From Rotaria sp. Silwood1 (Eukaryota; Rotifera; Eurotatoria; Philodinida; Philodinidae): a stretch of DNA of 64,000 nucleotides. Positions within the stretch are counted from its first letter, which is position 1. Every line of letters starts with the position of its first letter. Shown here in pieces: positions 25,154 through 37,849 of this stretch. The stretch spans positions 3,460,772 to 3,524,771 of the forward strand of contig CAJNOP010000012.1 of the NCBI GenBank assembly GCA_905250075.1, read 5' to 3'. The translations under genes were made by a program, and so were the position numbers. The notes beneath the pieces are model-generated. The model was given only the letters and a program-made list of their open reading frames with translations. It made no database searches and was not told the DNA's origin.

Positions 25154-27743
25154 ATGGCTGAAAATTATTTGATCATCTAGGTCCATGAAAATATTGACAT
25201 GACAAATAAAGATTGTCAAAATATAATCGCGCAATTGCGTGCTGTCGTAAATGAAGTCAATGTTTGCACAACAATCGAACAATGTATTCAACATCTCAAT
25301 GAAAATAAGGAGGAGACATCGTTTGTTATTTTCTCTAATGCACTTGGAAAGAAGCTCGTGTCAGACATTCGTGACATGTCAAGGTTAAATGCCATTTACA
25401 TTTTTTGTTGCCACGAAAAAGATCATAAAGCCTGGACCAAAGGTTGGGCAAAAATCAAAGGTTTTCATGCATCGATTGAACCCATATGCGAAGCACTAGC
25501 AATGGCTGTCAAGCAATGTGATCAAGATCACATATCGGTCAGTGTTATTGGTGTAAATGAAGGATATTCCAGTGAAGAACTCAATCAACTCGAAGCCTCC
25601 TTCATGTATTCGCAAATGTTCAAGGAAATACTTCTTGATATGGAACATGATCAAAACAAGTTCAAAGAATTAGTTACGTTTTGTCGAAAAGAATACAAGA
25701 ACAATACCAAAGAAACGGAACTCATTGAAGAATTCGAACGTACATATCAAGCATCAAAAGCCATTTGATGGCATTCATGTGAGTGCTTCACATACAAAAT
25801 GCTCCATCGAGCATTGCGAACATTAGACGGTGACATAACTATACGAATGGCATTTTTTTCTTTGTGATATACACAGACAACTTGAACATTTACACAAAGA
25901 ACAGTTCAGTCAATATCATAGAAAGCCCTTTCTACTATATCGGAGACAGGGATTAACGACAGACGATTTCGAAAAACTTACTAAAAACAAAGGAGGACTT
26001 ACATCGTTCAATTTTTTTTATGTCCACCAATAAAACTCGAGATGTCTCGATCGATTTTGCCAAAAATGCCTTGGAAACACCTGGTAAAGTCGGTGTCGCT
26101 TTTCAAATGACAATAGATCCCACGATCTCATCGACTCCGTTCGCTTCCATCGAGGATGCAAGTTATTACAAGGCAGAAGAAGAAATTCTCTTCACCATGG
26201 ATACCGTATTTCGAATTGGTGAAGTTCGAAAGTTTGATAACGAAAATTCACTTTACGAAGTGGACGTTAATCTCACGTCAGACGATGACCAACAACTCCG
26301 TCAATTAACTGACCTTATACGAGAAGACGTGGAAGGCATAGGATGGAATCGAGTGGGTAAATTGCTGCTCAAAATAGGTCAACACGACAAGGCTGAAGAA
26401 TTATATATGTGACTACTAGAACAGGCGTCTGACGACAGCAATAGAGCAAATATATATAATCAACTTGGATGGGTGAAGCAGGACCAAGGAGAATACAAAG
26501 ACGCTGTGTCGTTTTACGAAAAATCCATCGAAATAGTCCGTAAAACTTCTTTCTTAGATAATCTTCTATTAGCTGAAATCTATAACAACATCGCCTCAGT
26601 ATACTGCGACATGAGTGATTACATAAAAGCACTTGAGTTCTACGAAAAGACACGAGAAATCGAAGAGAAAACTCCACCTCCGAAGATGGTCGATTTGGCT
26701 ATTACCTACGACAATATCGGTGTGGTATATAACAACATGGGTGACTATTCGAAAGCACTCGAGTTTTTCGAAAAAGCATCTAAAATCTACGAAAAAGTTC
26801 TGTCTCAGATGATCCTGATTTGGGTGGTTCCTACAGCAACATTGGTGGAGCGTATTTGGATATGGGTCATTACTCGAAAGCACTTGAACTTTATGAAAAA
26901 GCACATAAAATCTTCCAAAAAGGTTTGTCACTGAATCATCCCTCATTAGCTATTTCCTACAACAATGTCGGTTTAGTGCATCGCAACATGGGTAACTACT
27001 CGAAAGCGCTTAAATTTTACGAAAAAGCGCAGTTAATAAGAGAAAAAATCTGCATCCGAATCATCCAGATTTGGCTATTTCATACACCAACACTGACATG
27101 GCGCATCATTATCTGGGTGATTACGCAGAAGCTCTTAAGACTGCAAAATGCTTTAGATATTCAACAGAAAGCATTTGAAGAAGGTAATCAAGCTTTTAGT
27201 TCAACATACACTTGGTTCGGACGAGTTTATCGCAGTATGAAGGATTATGCAAGGGCACTTGAGTATGTTGAAAAGTGTCTTGTAATACATCAGAAAATGT
27301 TACATGAAAGACATCCTAATCAAGCTACTACTTGCAGTGATATTGGTGACGTTCATCGGTTAATGGGAGATTATAAAAAGGCGATTGCCTTTCATCAAAA
27401 AGCATTAAATATTCAAGAAAATATTGAATCTAATCCTCTGGAATGTGCAACGACATACACAAATTTAGGTGAAACTTATCGAGAAATGAAAGATTATTCA
27501 ACAGCATTGACATATCTTAAAAAAGGATTACAAATACGTGAAAATAAATTACCAAAAAATCATCCTGATTTAGCTGTTATGTACCATGCTTTGGCAAAGT
27601 TATATTTGGCTACTCATGAATATAGTATGGTCATGAAAAATATTCAACAAGCGGTGGAAATCGCTCAAGAAAAATTGCCTTCAAATCACCCCCATTTTTC
27701 GGCCTATAAAGAAACATTTGAAGAAATTCGAAAGAAGCTGTAG
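25154..27743 (+). pseudogene. Decayed bdelloid-type ADP-ribosyltransferase/TPR gene
   Basis: The layout is an N-terminal family-specific domain (TNKDCQNIIAQLR ... SFVIFSNALG), an arginine-specific ADP-ribosyltransferase core (LTSFN.. , STNKTRD, IDPTISSTPFASIED, then the E-x-E segment AEEEILF and FRIGEVRK), and about nine kinesin-light-chain-like TPR units (NIGVVYNNMGDYSKALEFFE and relatives) to the end. Such proteins are expanded in bdelloid rotifers. This copy is broken: in-frame TAG 25178-25180, TGA 25766-25768 and TGA 26410-26412, plus apparent frameshifts near 25855, 26015, 26815, 27050 and 27140, two of them at poly-T runs. No introns are visible, and base composition is less AT-rich than neighbouring genes. 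The last stretch (27160-27743) is intact. A pseudogene is far more likely than an intron-containing gene because homology continues across each break. Confidence 0.85.
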
Positions 27744-28179
27744 AATTTTTTCTTGCTTGCTCAATAAATTAATTTTGATTGCTACTCACTTCCGTTTCCC
27801 GAGTTTTCTCCGCTCGCTTTCGCGTATGCAGGCGCGCAACCATAGAAACCTCTGTAAGTCTGAAATGGTTGCATGTAGAATGGACCACGCTAGATATGTA
27901 GGGCTATGAATGTAGGTATGACGTACAATAACGATGACAAGGACCTACGAAGTTAGCGGTCTTTTCGAGTACTACACTACTTTCGGCATAACAGGTACAA
28001 GGAATCTCTCAGAGTCATATTACGAAGCCACTTGACGGATTTTGATATCAGTTCAAATTAACAAAAAACTTCATGAATTATTTACTTTTGTTTAATGGAA
28101 CATGCATAATTAGCTGAATTTGTACATAAACCATTCCATCTAAATTATAACAAAAAAAAAAAATAATCCATCAATCAAT

Positions 28180-28368
28180 CTAATATTTGTAACTTACTGT
28201 CGAACTTGATATTTGGATCGTTTTTTCTAACGTTGATATTTGTACAGATATCATATTTAATGCTTTTATATTTGTTATATGTTCATCATCAATATGTTTC
28301 ATAGACTTTCGAGGTGCAAAATAGCTGATCAATACTAAGATAATGTATATAACAATGATCAAATTCAT
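28180..28368 (-). CDS. Doubtful small membrane-protein ORF
   Basis: 62-aa ORF with an N-terminal hydrophobic stretch (LIIVIYIILVLISYF) followed by a polar, possibly helical tail. Just upstream on the same strand, in another frame, 28492-28370 reads as plausible coding (DRSISPIVIGHTKTYLDQK), and 28603-28560 also has coding-like codons starting MNPQQQRRLEES. They may be pieces of one decayed or intron-containing gene, but I could not join them with proper splice sites. Not recognised. Confidence 0.2.
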   Translation of the reverse strand: MNLIIVIYIILVLISYFAPRKSMKHIDDEHITNIKALNMISVQISTLEKTIQISSSTVSYKY

Positions 28369-30190
28369 TAAACCATCTTGAAAATGATTGTTCCATTGTA
28401 TCGATTTTTTGATCTAAATATGTTTTTGTATGTCCTATAACAATGGGTGATATTGAGCGATCAATATTTGCTTTAGTTTTCATTTCATTCATGAAAAAAT
28501 TTTAGGATAATGAGGAGGAAGAGATAGTTGAGAAAAAAGTATTTTTATTTTTAATATACATATGAAGTTGACTCTTCAAGTCGACGCTGTTGTTGTGGAT
28601 TCATAGATAATGATGAGTTAAAACTGTATATTATCGATAGATCATTCTTTCATTTGAACAAATACTTTTGGATACGTATAGCTTAGATAGAGAAGATTTA
28701 CTAGTCGTTAATTGACGAAAACAACAAGGCAAGTGACATGGTGTTGATATTCTTTATTTTTCGGAGATGAATAAATAATGATTATTTGATGATGATACTG
28801 AATGAGATTCTTGATAATGAAGATCATATAGTTTTTGTATTAGTGTTAGATAAGAAGATGAAGATAGACACAAATGAAAATAAGGACTTGAGGATGTAGA
28901 CGCAGCGCTTATTTCTATTTTGTTGCACAAGGAAAACTTTCAATCGTGAAGTGAAGTCAATGCTGCACTAATTGAGACGATATTTAAGATGAAGCACGGT
29001 CGGGCGTAACTGTCATCAAATAACATTCGAAAAGTTCGAACATATCCTTTGTCTTATTAAGAATGATCTCCATACTACAATTGACGAATTTTAAGCACAA
29101 ACTGATCCAAATTATAGAATTGGTTCAATAAATAATCTCCGATCATCGTAAACTTAAAAAACTTACGATTAGTTCATCTTCAGTGTCTTTTTCGACCTTC
29201 ACAAAAACATTCATATCATCTTTGAACTTTTTTTTAGAAATGAATTTGGAAAACTAAATATATTTTATTACGAATAGTTCTTGCTTGAATATATAGTATA
29301 CTATGCGATTTATTATAGAAGTGAATGTTTCCCTCATCTGTCTAAATTAGAGGTGAATAGCTTTGATCGATATTTTTATATTATCGTATCAACTCATGAA
29401 TTGCTAAATATAAATCCAATTATAGAGTTCTGTTTAAACTATGAGTATATACAGTAAGTAAGAACATTATTCAACTGTGTAATAGATAATATTATATTCT
29501 TTTGCGTATATCAAAAAAAACTAGATGAACTTGAATCATCTGGTTTTCGTTACATTACATCCTATAGTCTCTGGTACGTATATTAAGAAAAGACTTTAGA
29601 TCAATACAGTGATCTGTTTAGTTTTTATCGACGATACAGTCATAGCAGGCTGTTTTCCGTTCTTACAAAAGTATTCAACTATTCATTTTGCAAACTGTTG
29701 CGCATGTGTTGTAAGTTGGAATTTTCGTTAAAATGCATGGTTCAATAGAATAACTTGTGTTCTATGTTATTCCCATAATATTTACCTTATTTTATTGTTC
29801 GATACATCATTCATGTTGAAGATTCAAAAATCTTTGTATTATCTTGATAAATCGATCTCTTCTACAAAGCTCTCATGAGTTTCAAGCGAATGACCGTTCT
29901 TCAAATTATCACGACACAAAGTATAAAGACTAAATGTTTACGCAAACAATGATAGAAATTCTCTGTTTCGTACCACATTTTTTAAAAACTTGTCCCTCTT
30001 CGTTTCTGAATTAGCTGTGCATTACTTAATGCTTAGTCGATGGCTCGCTCAATTTTAAACGTATCAATGTTTTCACTTCATTAGAAGATAATCTACCTTC
30101 CAACTATAGAGTCCTCTCTCACAAAATCCATGAGTATTGAATAGTTCATAGGATTTATTACTTCTCTTATATCTAATGAGAAATGAGGAC

Positions 30191-30816
30191 AATTTTATGC
30201 TTTTTTGGCGTAGAAAATTAAGTTGTCAGTAATTCAACAATGGAGTAAAACTTTCTTCTTGGAAATTTTTAATGGTTTGATAGAGCTCGACGAGCTCTAC
30301 AAAGCTGTAGATATTTAAAAAATTTTCAGCCATCTTTTTGAGATAAAAAATTCAAAAAACTATTTGGAAAATTGGAAAAAATGTTAAAGAAAGCTCATTT
30401 TTTTATGTGAAAGAAAAACACTCGATTTTTCAATAAAATTAGCTTTTCTCATTATTTTTGCTATCTCAGATGTTTCGAAATGTACTTAATGAATGCAGTT
30501 TTTCACGCAGCATCAAATGATTATATTTCAAAACGTCTGAGGTAGCAAAAATAATGAGAAAAGCTAATTTTATTGAAAAATCGAGTGTTTTTCTTCCACA
30601 TAAAAAAATGAGCTTTCTTTAACATTTTTTCCAATTTTCCAAATAGTTTTTTGAATTTTTTATCTCAAAAAGATGGCTGAAAATTTTTTAAATATCTACA
30701 GCTTTGTAGAGCTCGTCGAGCTCTATCGAACCATTAAAAATTTCCAAGAAAAAAGTTTTACTCCATTGTTGAATTGCTGACAACTTAATTTTTGTACGCC
30801 AAAAAAGCATAAAATT
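30191..30816. repeat. Long near-perfect palindrome (foldback element 4, ~626 bp)
   Basis: Left arm about 30191-30484, right arm about 30522-30816, around a ~37-nt loop. The arms differ at only a handful of positions by eye (for example 30231 versus the C/T pair near 30777, and one-base indels near the outer ends). The palindromic GAGCTCGACGAGCTC occurs inside each arm. No ORF. A transcript through it would fold into a ~290-bp double-stranded RNA. The arms are far less diverged than in the other foldback elements of the window. Confidence 0.92.
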
Positions 30817-33800
30817 TCTGAAAATTTCTTAAGTTCAACATTAAAAGGCCTTCATAACCTTTACTTTTTAGTACCAATAAATCCAGTTTTTGATGCGCTT
30901 TAATTTGGTATAAAATACATTTGTGATATTATTGATACTTTAGGTTATAGAGGTAGGCGCAAAGGTTATTTTACACCCTATATATATATATAATTTATTC
31001 GAAATGAAGAATATCAAGCTGAGAGTGCTTTGCATTTTAACGAACATTCTCAACTTGGTCAAAATGTCATCTAATTAAATCTGCGATCAGATAAGTATAC
31101 ATCTTGTAAAAATAGACAAATAGAACGAAATATTGTTTATGAGATTGCGTTTTATATCAACATCATTCGCAGTTTTTGCAATTTCTCTCCCTCTATCAAT
31201 CTGTTGTTATTTTGTCTTTCTTGTCAAGAGCGTATGATAATGACTATGTTTTATGTTCCAATCAGAAAATTTTCGACATCGATTCTTTTTCTTTTTAAAT
31301 CAAATAATGAGATAAGCCTATAGATGAGTGTGCGTAGATTCAGCAAAGGCCCATATCTTTGCTTATAAGGGTTCTGAATTCATGGAAATATTTTGATCAG
31401 ATGAGATTATTATTATGATTTAACTTAGTCTGATCGATTAATTAGGTTTTGGTGATCAGTGCATCCTCTGTCATAGACATACCATTTAATACTCATAAAC
31501 ATTAATTCTCTGTCACCCATTTTCCACTAATGTATTTCGTTATCAATAGTATCTCTTTTGGGTGATCAAGAGGCAGTTTTTTCATTTGATTTCTATCTTA
31601 TACCTTGAGTATTAATTCAGTGAGTAATAAATAATTTTTATTAAGCAACGAAATCATTGATGTACTAATTTGTATTCTAACATTAGATTTTTACATCAAT
31701 CAATAGTTTATCAATTAGTCTTAGAATATATCTTATTCGATTATTCGTAAATTTTTCCTTTTTTGTGCATGCTTAATTTCTTATTCAGATAAGAGAAATG
31801 ATTTCGACATAAGAAGAAAGTTGTATAATTTTTGTTCTGAAATGCTGTACTTTTTCAATTTATTATAGTTTATGTTAAAAAAACAAATAGATCATCTGCT
31901 TAAAGAACAATTTCACTGTTCTTTTGATAAGAATAAATGTATTTCGATAAATCTTGATTAAGAATCAGCAAGAAAGTGCAGCACTAGAATCAGTAGTAAT
32001 ATAGTATGTTTTCAGAACCTTTAGACTTGTTCTTCGTTGACAATTTAAACACCTATTTCTGTAAGTAATCATCATTTTAACACATGATCACTTTTTTAGT
32101 AGCTTCTAGCTTATTTCGTGCATAGGCGCTATCCCCTTTACAAAAAAAAAGTTTCCTATTATCACAAATAATCAGTATTAACCGTTCTCTTATACTATTT
32201 CAACAAATTGTACAAAAAAATTCTAAATATCTAAACTGTAGTCTTTCATTATTAAGTCAATATAAAAACATAAAATAAAAATGTGTTAGCTCAGTGCTGT
32301 AGTTTTCTTTCTTGACTAATACATCCCAAATAATAATCTATCACTCGACGATGTAACCAGTAACAGTATAAACTTTCTATTTTGACATTTTTCAAGTTTT
32401 TGCATGACCTTTTTTTTTCCTACAGATTGATAAAATATTTTTTACTAATGTTGAAGATTTTTTTTATTCGGTTATAACTTATCATAGTACATTTTATACA
32501 TTTTTTTTTTATATCACGTAATGTTATCTAAACAAAATTGAATAATTGCATAGTATTGTAATCAATCATAGATTTATTTCTATTTTCTTCATATTTCTCA
32601 CAGATAAACACAACGAAAGAAAAACCATGGAAAGCAAAGTTACTATACAATTAATTAATGATATCCATGTCTGACAAACAGTTCATGAATGTAGCTAATA
32701 TAGATTTTGTAGTCCTAGAAATTTGCTACTTTCAGATATATGTCATCAAGAGGGAGAAAGTGGATGGGAATGAATAGCAAACAGCACAATAATAGTAAAA
32801 CAGAGTTTCTTTTAATATTACTATAGTGTTTAAAACAGATTGATTTGAATGATATAGTGTCACAAAAAAAAGAAAAAAGATGACTCATAGTAATTTGATC
32901 TTTTAGACCGATAAGGAAAAAATCTTATAGATTCTATTTCTGCTATTACATTCAACTTAATAACGTAATATAAACCAATGACTCCCCTATAAACTTTATC
33001 AAGAAATTATTTTTTTTACATAATTTGTAAATCAAAGTATATATATATACAAACTCACAAGGATAAAATAGAAATGCTATTTTTCGAGTACATTTGATTT
33101 TTATATTATGGAAGGATGCTACTTGAAGACTTATTATACAATATTTCTATTCAATAAATATCATTAGTCTTTCTTTTATTTAGTAATAATTGCACAATCT
33201 TTCTCTTAATTAAACGAAGACAAAAAAAAAAGATCAGTCCATGAATAACCTACTATTATAATATTGTTGCATGAAAGAAAAATACAACATCTGTTGTTTC
33301 ATTCTAACCACCCACAAACGACTCTTCAGTTGTTGATTGTCATCTTATAGGAAGTACAAGACACCTAATATAAAATTTGCATATGCTATGAAGTAAATGA
33401 TCTAGCAATATTATTTGTCAATGTATCCTAAGTACCAAACAATTCGAAAATTAATTTCAATTGTCTCGTATGATTTCTTAAATAACATTTGTAAGTTTTT
33501 TTTTTATTATAATGTTCTTTTTGATTCGATGAATATGTTGATTTTTTATTTTTTTATTATTGTTAACATAATAGAAGTTTAACAAACGACAAAACTATTT
33601 ATTTTTCATCTAGTTCAAGATTTGACAGAACAGCTGTGTAAAAAGAAATATTTCAAACGAAAAAAAAAAACAAACCAATGACGAACTATTTATTATAAAA
33701 AAAAATGGATGCAAATGGTAAAAATGAACCGAATCATGTACTTAGTAAGAAAATATTTCTTTCGGTACCTAATTTGAAACTCAAATTATTTTCTTTCCTT

Positions 33801-34146
33801 AAACGTGATCGTCGCCAAGTCATCACAATTCAAAAGAGTGTCTTTTTTTCTTTAATAAATAATCAATAACAAAGTAAATACATTCATAAGAATCATCTAT
33901 AGACTAAACGACAAAAGAATATATTTTAACAATGATTATTTAATCCAATATGTATAAGAATATATATTAATGCATACAATATTGTACTCATAGTTGCCAT
34001 TGAATGCAAGAATGTCATCATGAGCCACTATACTAATGATTCAAAATTTAACGACATCTATATTAGTTTTAGGAAATACACTCAACATCCTTTGGTAGAT
34101 CTCTTAATTAATACGTTTGAAATTTAAATTTAGTTAAATATTCTTT

Positions 34147-34170
34147 CTTGGCTTGTTTGTATAAGCCAAG
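34147..34170. repeat. Small perfect hairpin
   Basis: CTTGGCTT and AAGCCAAG around an 8-nt loop; isolated, function unknown. Confidence 0.4.
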
Positions 34171-35169
34171 TGTATTTTAAATACATATGTGCCTTGATGA
34201 CATACGCCAATCCGTTGCAATAGGATGCAAGTCATACGTTCTAATTGTGTTATTATCATTATCATTTTATTGAGGTTTTCTATAATGAATCATCGAACTG
34301 TCATTGATATAATTAATTGATGAAATTTTTAGATTCATAAATATTCTGGTAAGATTTTTTTTTTCTTCTATTATTTATTTTATTAATTGGAAGAATTTTA
34401 TTTATTCAGGTAATCTTTAATATATATTTTATTTAAAAGTGCTATTTTAATCTATTGTTATCAACAACCGACATTTGTTAATGATAATAAATGTCATTTC
34501 TAAGATATGAATTTAAATATCATTGAAATGTTCATTTTCTTTTTTTTTTTTTTGTTCTTATACATATATCTATGTTTAACAAAACTATCCCTTGCCGATG
34601 GTTTACTGATTATCTGTTCTATAAAAGATGTGGTAGGCAATCATAACTTAAATCCCTATTGACAGGATTCTTCTTACATTTGAATTTATTTTTCTGTTCT
34701 ATTGATATGATTCAAATGTTATTCATATATTGAGTCAAACCGAAGAAAAACTAATATATTAATAGTTTACGTTTGCGTGTATGTAAGAAAGAAAAGAAAA
34801 AATGGAAACGAGTAGTCGTAATTAATCTCAGCAACAAATCAGCAATGCATATATTACTCGCACTCGTGCTATATTTTTGCGTTCGAGTCTTTTTCTTTTC
34901 ATATATCATTTAGTGTGGAGAGAGTGCAGAAAAGGATAAAAAAAGAAAATAGAATTGCCCATTTATTTCGCAGAGTAACAATAGAAAAGCAAAACTATTG
35001 CTTAAGCTAACACCATTAATGTCTATAGTTCTTTTTCTTAACAAGGTCTTTTTTTAATTCTGATTAAAAGATTATTTTTATCTTGTTTGTCTTTTCTTAT
35101 TTTAGATGAAAAAATTTTATACAACATAAACTATTAAAATCATAATAAAAACAAAAATATTGAAGCATA

Positions 35170-36385
35170 ATGTCGTCTAATACTGACAATGAAGTACATG
35201 ATCCAGTAGCAAATTTACATATGCAACCATCGAGAGGTATTCTTAAATCAAAAAAAAGTTTTGATGATGGAAGAGAGGATATTCAACCTGAAACAGTCAC
35301 ACCATCATTAATTAATTGTCCAACAACTGGTATGACTAGATCTGAAAGTAAAAGGTAAAAGAATAATTCAAAATTTATCATTTATTCTTATTTTCTGTTT
35401 TTTTTTTTTAGTCATAAAATTCCGCATTTTGATGAAATGAATATAATTGCAACATATCATCCACCCGATAAAGATTATGGTCATATGAAAATAGAAGAAC
35501 CTAAAACGCCCTATGCACCAAATGATATTATTGATGAAGAAATACTTCCGGAAGCAACAAATGCAGGAATTGATCCTCTTACACTTGCACAACGGTTTTT
35601 ATTTATTTAAAAAAAATTTTTTTTTTTTGTCTTTTAATCTTTCGTTTGTTTTTTTTCTTTATATTTATTAAGATTAAATCAATCAACAGTACCTTCACCG
35701 GATTCTTCTCTATCACGTCTCAGTCGTCACGTACGTAGATCAATTGATGAAGTTATTGAACTTTCACCAGAAGAATTAGGTAGAAAAAAATAAATAAATC
35801 ATCAAAAGAAAACATGAGAATATTATGAATTCATTTTTAGAACATCGAAAACAATTTGAAAGTCATCGTAAACAACATTATAATGAATTTGAAATTGTAC
35901 GATTACGTAAAAAAGAAATTGAAGATGAATTACGTGCTCTTGAACAAGAAGAACAAAAAGAACCTACAACAACTGCTTCACATGAATCCGATGGAGAAGA
36001 AAAAGGAAATGAAACGTAAATTGATTTTGACTTTAATTTATATAGAAAAATCTTTATTATTATTTATTAGGGTATCTTCATCTCGTTCATCAGTTGATTC
36101 AATAAAGCCAATATTAATTCATCATCATTCACGAGATTCATCAACATCTTCTGGTCATCATCATCATGTACATGTTGAAGCTGATCATGATGATGAACAA
36201 ACATTAACACCTGAAGAACGAGGTTTGTTTTTAATATTCTAAAGTTTTTAATTTCAAAAGAAGTCTTTTGTTTTTCTCTAGAACGAAAAAAACAATTTGA
36301 ATTAAAACGTAAAAAACATTACAATGAATTTCGTGTTGCACATATGGCTGATCGAAACGATGATGAACCGGATATGACGGGATGA
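35170..36385 (+). CDS. PPP1R2: Protein phosphatase 1 regulatory inhibitor subunit 2 (inhibitor-2) with duplicated C-terminal motif
   Basis: Six exons, 301 aa: 35170-35354, 35412-35594, 35673-35779, 35841-36015, 36071-36222, 36282-36385 (TGA). The first part carries the PP1-binding RGILKSKKSF segment, then HFDEMNIIATYHPPDKDYGH and MKIEEPKTPY, the core signature of inhibitor-2; the Thr of PKTPY corresponds to the residue phosphorylated by GSK3 in vertebrates. The family's HYNE helix, which sits over the PP1 active site, occurs twice: FESHRKQHYNEF in exon 4 and FELKRKKHYNEF in exon 6, each preceded by an SPEE/TPEE-like lead. Between them lie a Glu-rich helix and a Ser/His-rich linker. Inhibitor-2 is usually about 205 aa, so the extra length comes from this duplication. 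The exon 2 donor (GTTTTT) is weak. Confidence 0.9.
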
Positions 36386-36579
36386 TAATTTACTGATATT
36401 TAATTTCTTTTTCTTTTGTTTTTTTTTTGTAAGACGTCTATGGTAGTAGAAAATCTTGATTGCAAAGTCCTTTCTTTCTTTTTTTTTCTGCTTGTATTTG
36501 ATTTCGACAGTGTATTCCTTTGATTATCTGTATATGCAACAAAACAAAAGTCATAATCCTTTAACTTTTCGGAAAACGA

Positions 36580-36605
36580 TCTCATTTTTTTTTCTTTTCT
36601 TCAAG
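36580..36605 (+). promoter_or_regulatory. Candidate trans-splice acceptor before the membrane-protein gene
   Basis: A pyrimidine tract followed by CTTCAAG directly abutting the ATG at 36606, with the inhibitor-2 stop only 220 bp upstream. It looks like a 3' splice site with no local donor and could accept a spliced leader, or could belong to an unseen 5' UTR intron. Confidence 0.4.
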
Positions 36606-37849
36606 ATGTTTACGAGATTAAATTTTATACGAAAAGGATATTGTCTTTCACAATTAATATTAATTAAATATCGTCCGATACATTTAACATGTCCTTTGGC
36701 TATAAAGAATGATACCGTATCATCATCGAAAAAACATTCTGAGTCTACATCGACACGTATTCATATGTCAGCAAGTGAAATATCTGACATGGTTTTACGA
36801 CGTCTTCATTTTTATGAACAACGTGGTGTTGTTAAAGCACTTGTTATTGGATCTGGTATTATAGTTATATCGACTGTAATATTTCTATATGTTTTTCGAA
36901 AACCATTAAAAAATCAAACGGTTGCACAAGTTGCCGATGTAGCAAAAAGCAGTTTAGAACACGGTAAATTTCATTCAAGTATATTCATCTCTTTTGAGAT
37001 TTTTTTTGCTTTATAAATCGATAAGTTAAATTGCACTTCACTAATTTTAATTTAATTGAGCATGAACAAAATGGATTTTTCTGCTTGACAAATCAAAATT
37101 ATTTCTCTTTTAAATTATGTTATGATAAAAAGTATAATGCATACTTCAATTTTACATTTTGTTTTCACATATTCTATTTATATTTAAATAATTTTTCAAA
37201 AAAATTATTTTTTTTTCTAGATAGTGTAAAACAACAAGTTAATGTTTTATCTCAAGAACTTATTCAAAATCTTTTATCCGATTCAAATATATTATCACAA
37301 GCACTTGTATTTCTGGAACGTGTTATGGATGATTCATCAACAAAACAAACTCTTATACGTCTTTTTCAACGTTTAATGATTGATCGTGAAATGCAACAAA
37401 ATGTATCGGAATTTACATCACAAATAATTTATGATGTTATGAAAAAATCTGAAACTGAAATACAACTTGGACAATTATTTCGTCGTGCTATTTTACAAAA
37501 AGATAATCAAGATGCTTTATATATTCTATTAAAAGAATTTGTTAATGATGATAAAACAAAACAAATGTTAACAAATTTAGCATTAGAAGTTACTCATCAA
37601 GTATTAAATGATGAAAATGTTAAAATAACTGCAACAAAATTTCTTAAAGATATTCTTAATGATTCAAGTTTACAAGAACAAAGTGGAGATTTTGCATGGA
37701 ATGCATTTAAAAATGCATTAAAACCAAAATGGTTTACAAGTCATGCAAAAACAATTAATACAATTGTTGATAAAAAACAACAATCAAATGAGAATTTATT
37801 TGAATTTGATTTTGAAAATTCAATTATATTACCATCATATGTTCGATGA
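36606..37849 (+). CDS. Unrecognised single-pass membrane protein, probably mitochondrial
   Basis: Two exons (36606-36963, 37221-37849), 328 aa, stop TGA. I chose the ATG at 36606 over the in-frame 36456 because a splice-acceptor-like site abuts it and the sequence before it is low complexity. The N-terminus (MFTRLNFIRKGY) is basic and free of acidic residues for about 30 residues, as in mitochondrial presequences. A transmembrane segment follows at roughly residues 80-98 (ALVIGSGIIVISTVIFLYV). The rest is a helical soluble domain of repeated Leu-rich helices (LSQELIQNLLSDSNILSQAL, LIRLFQRLMI, LYILLKEFV, VLNDENVKITATKFL), suggesting an alpha-solenoid-like fold. I do not recognise the family. 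It follows inhibitor-2 by 220 bp on the same strand. Confidence 0.75.

Larger units (their letters stand above)
27744..35169. other. Long gene-poor stretch
   Basis: About 7.4 kb of AT-rich sequence. It contains the long near-perfect palindrome 30191-30816, a small hairpin at 34147-34170 and a doubtful minus-strand ORF at 28180-28368. I see no other gene, RNA gene or CRISPR-like array. Confidence 0.5.
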
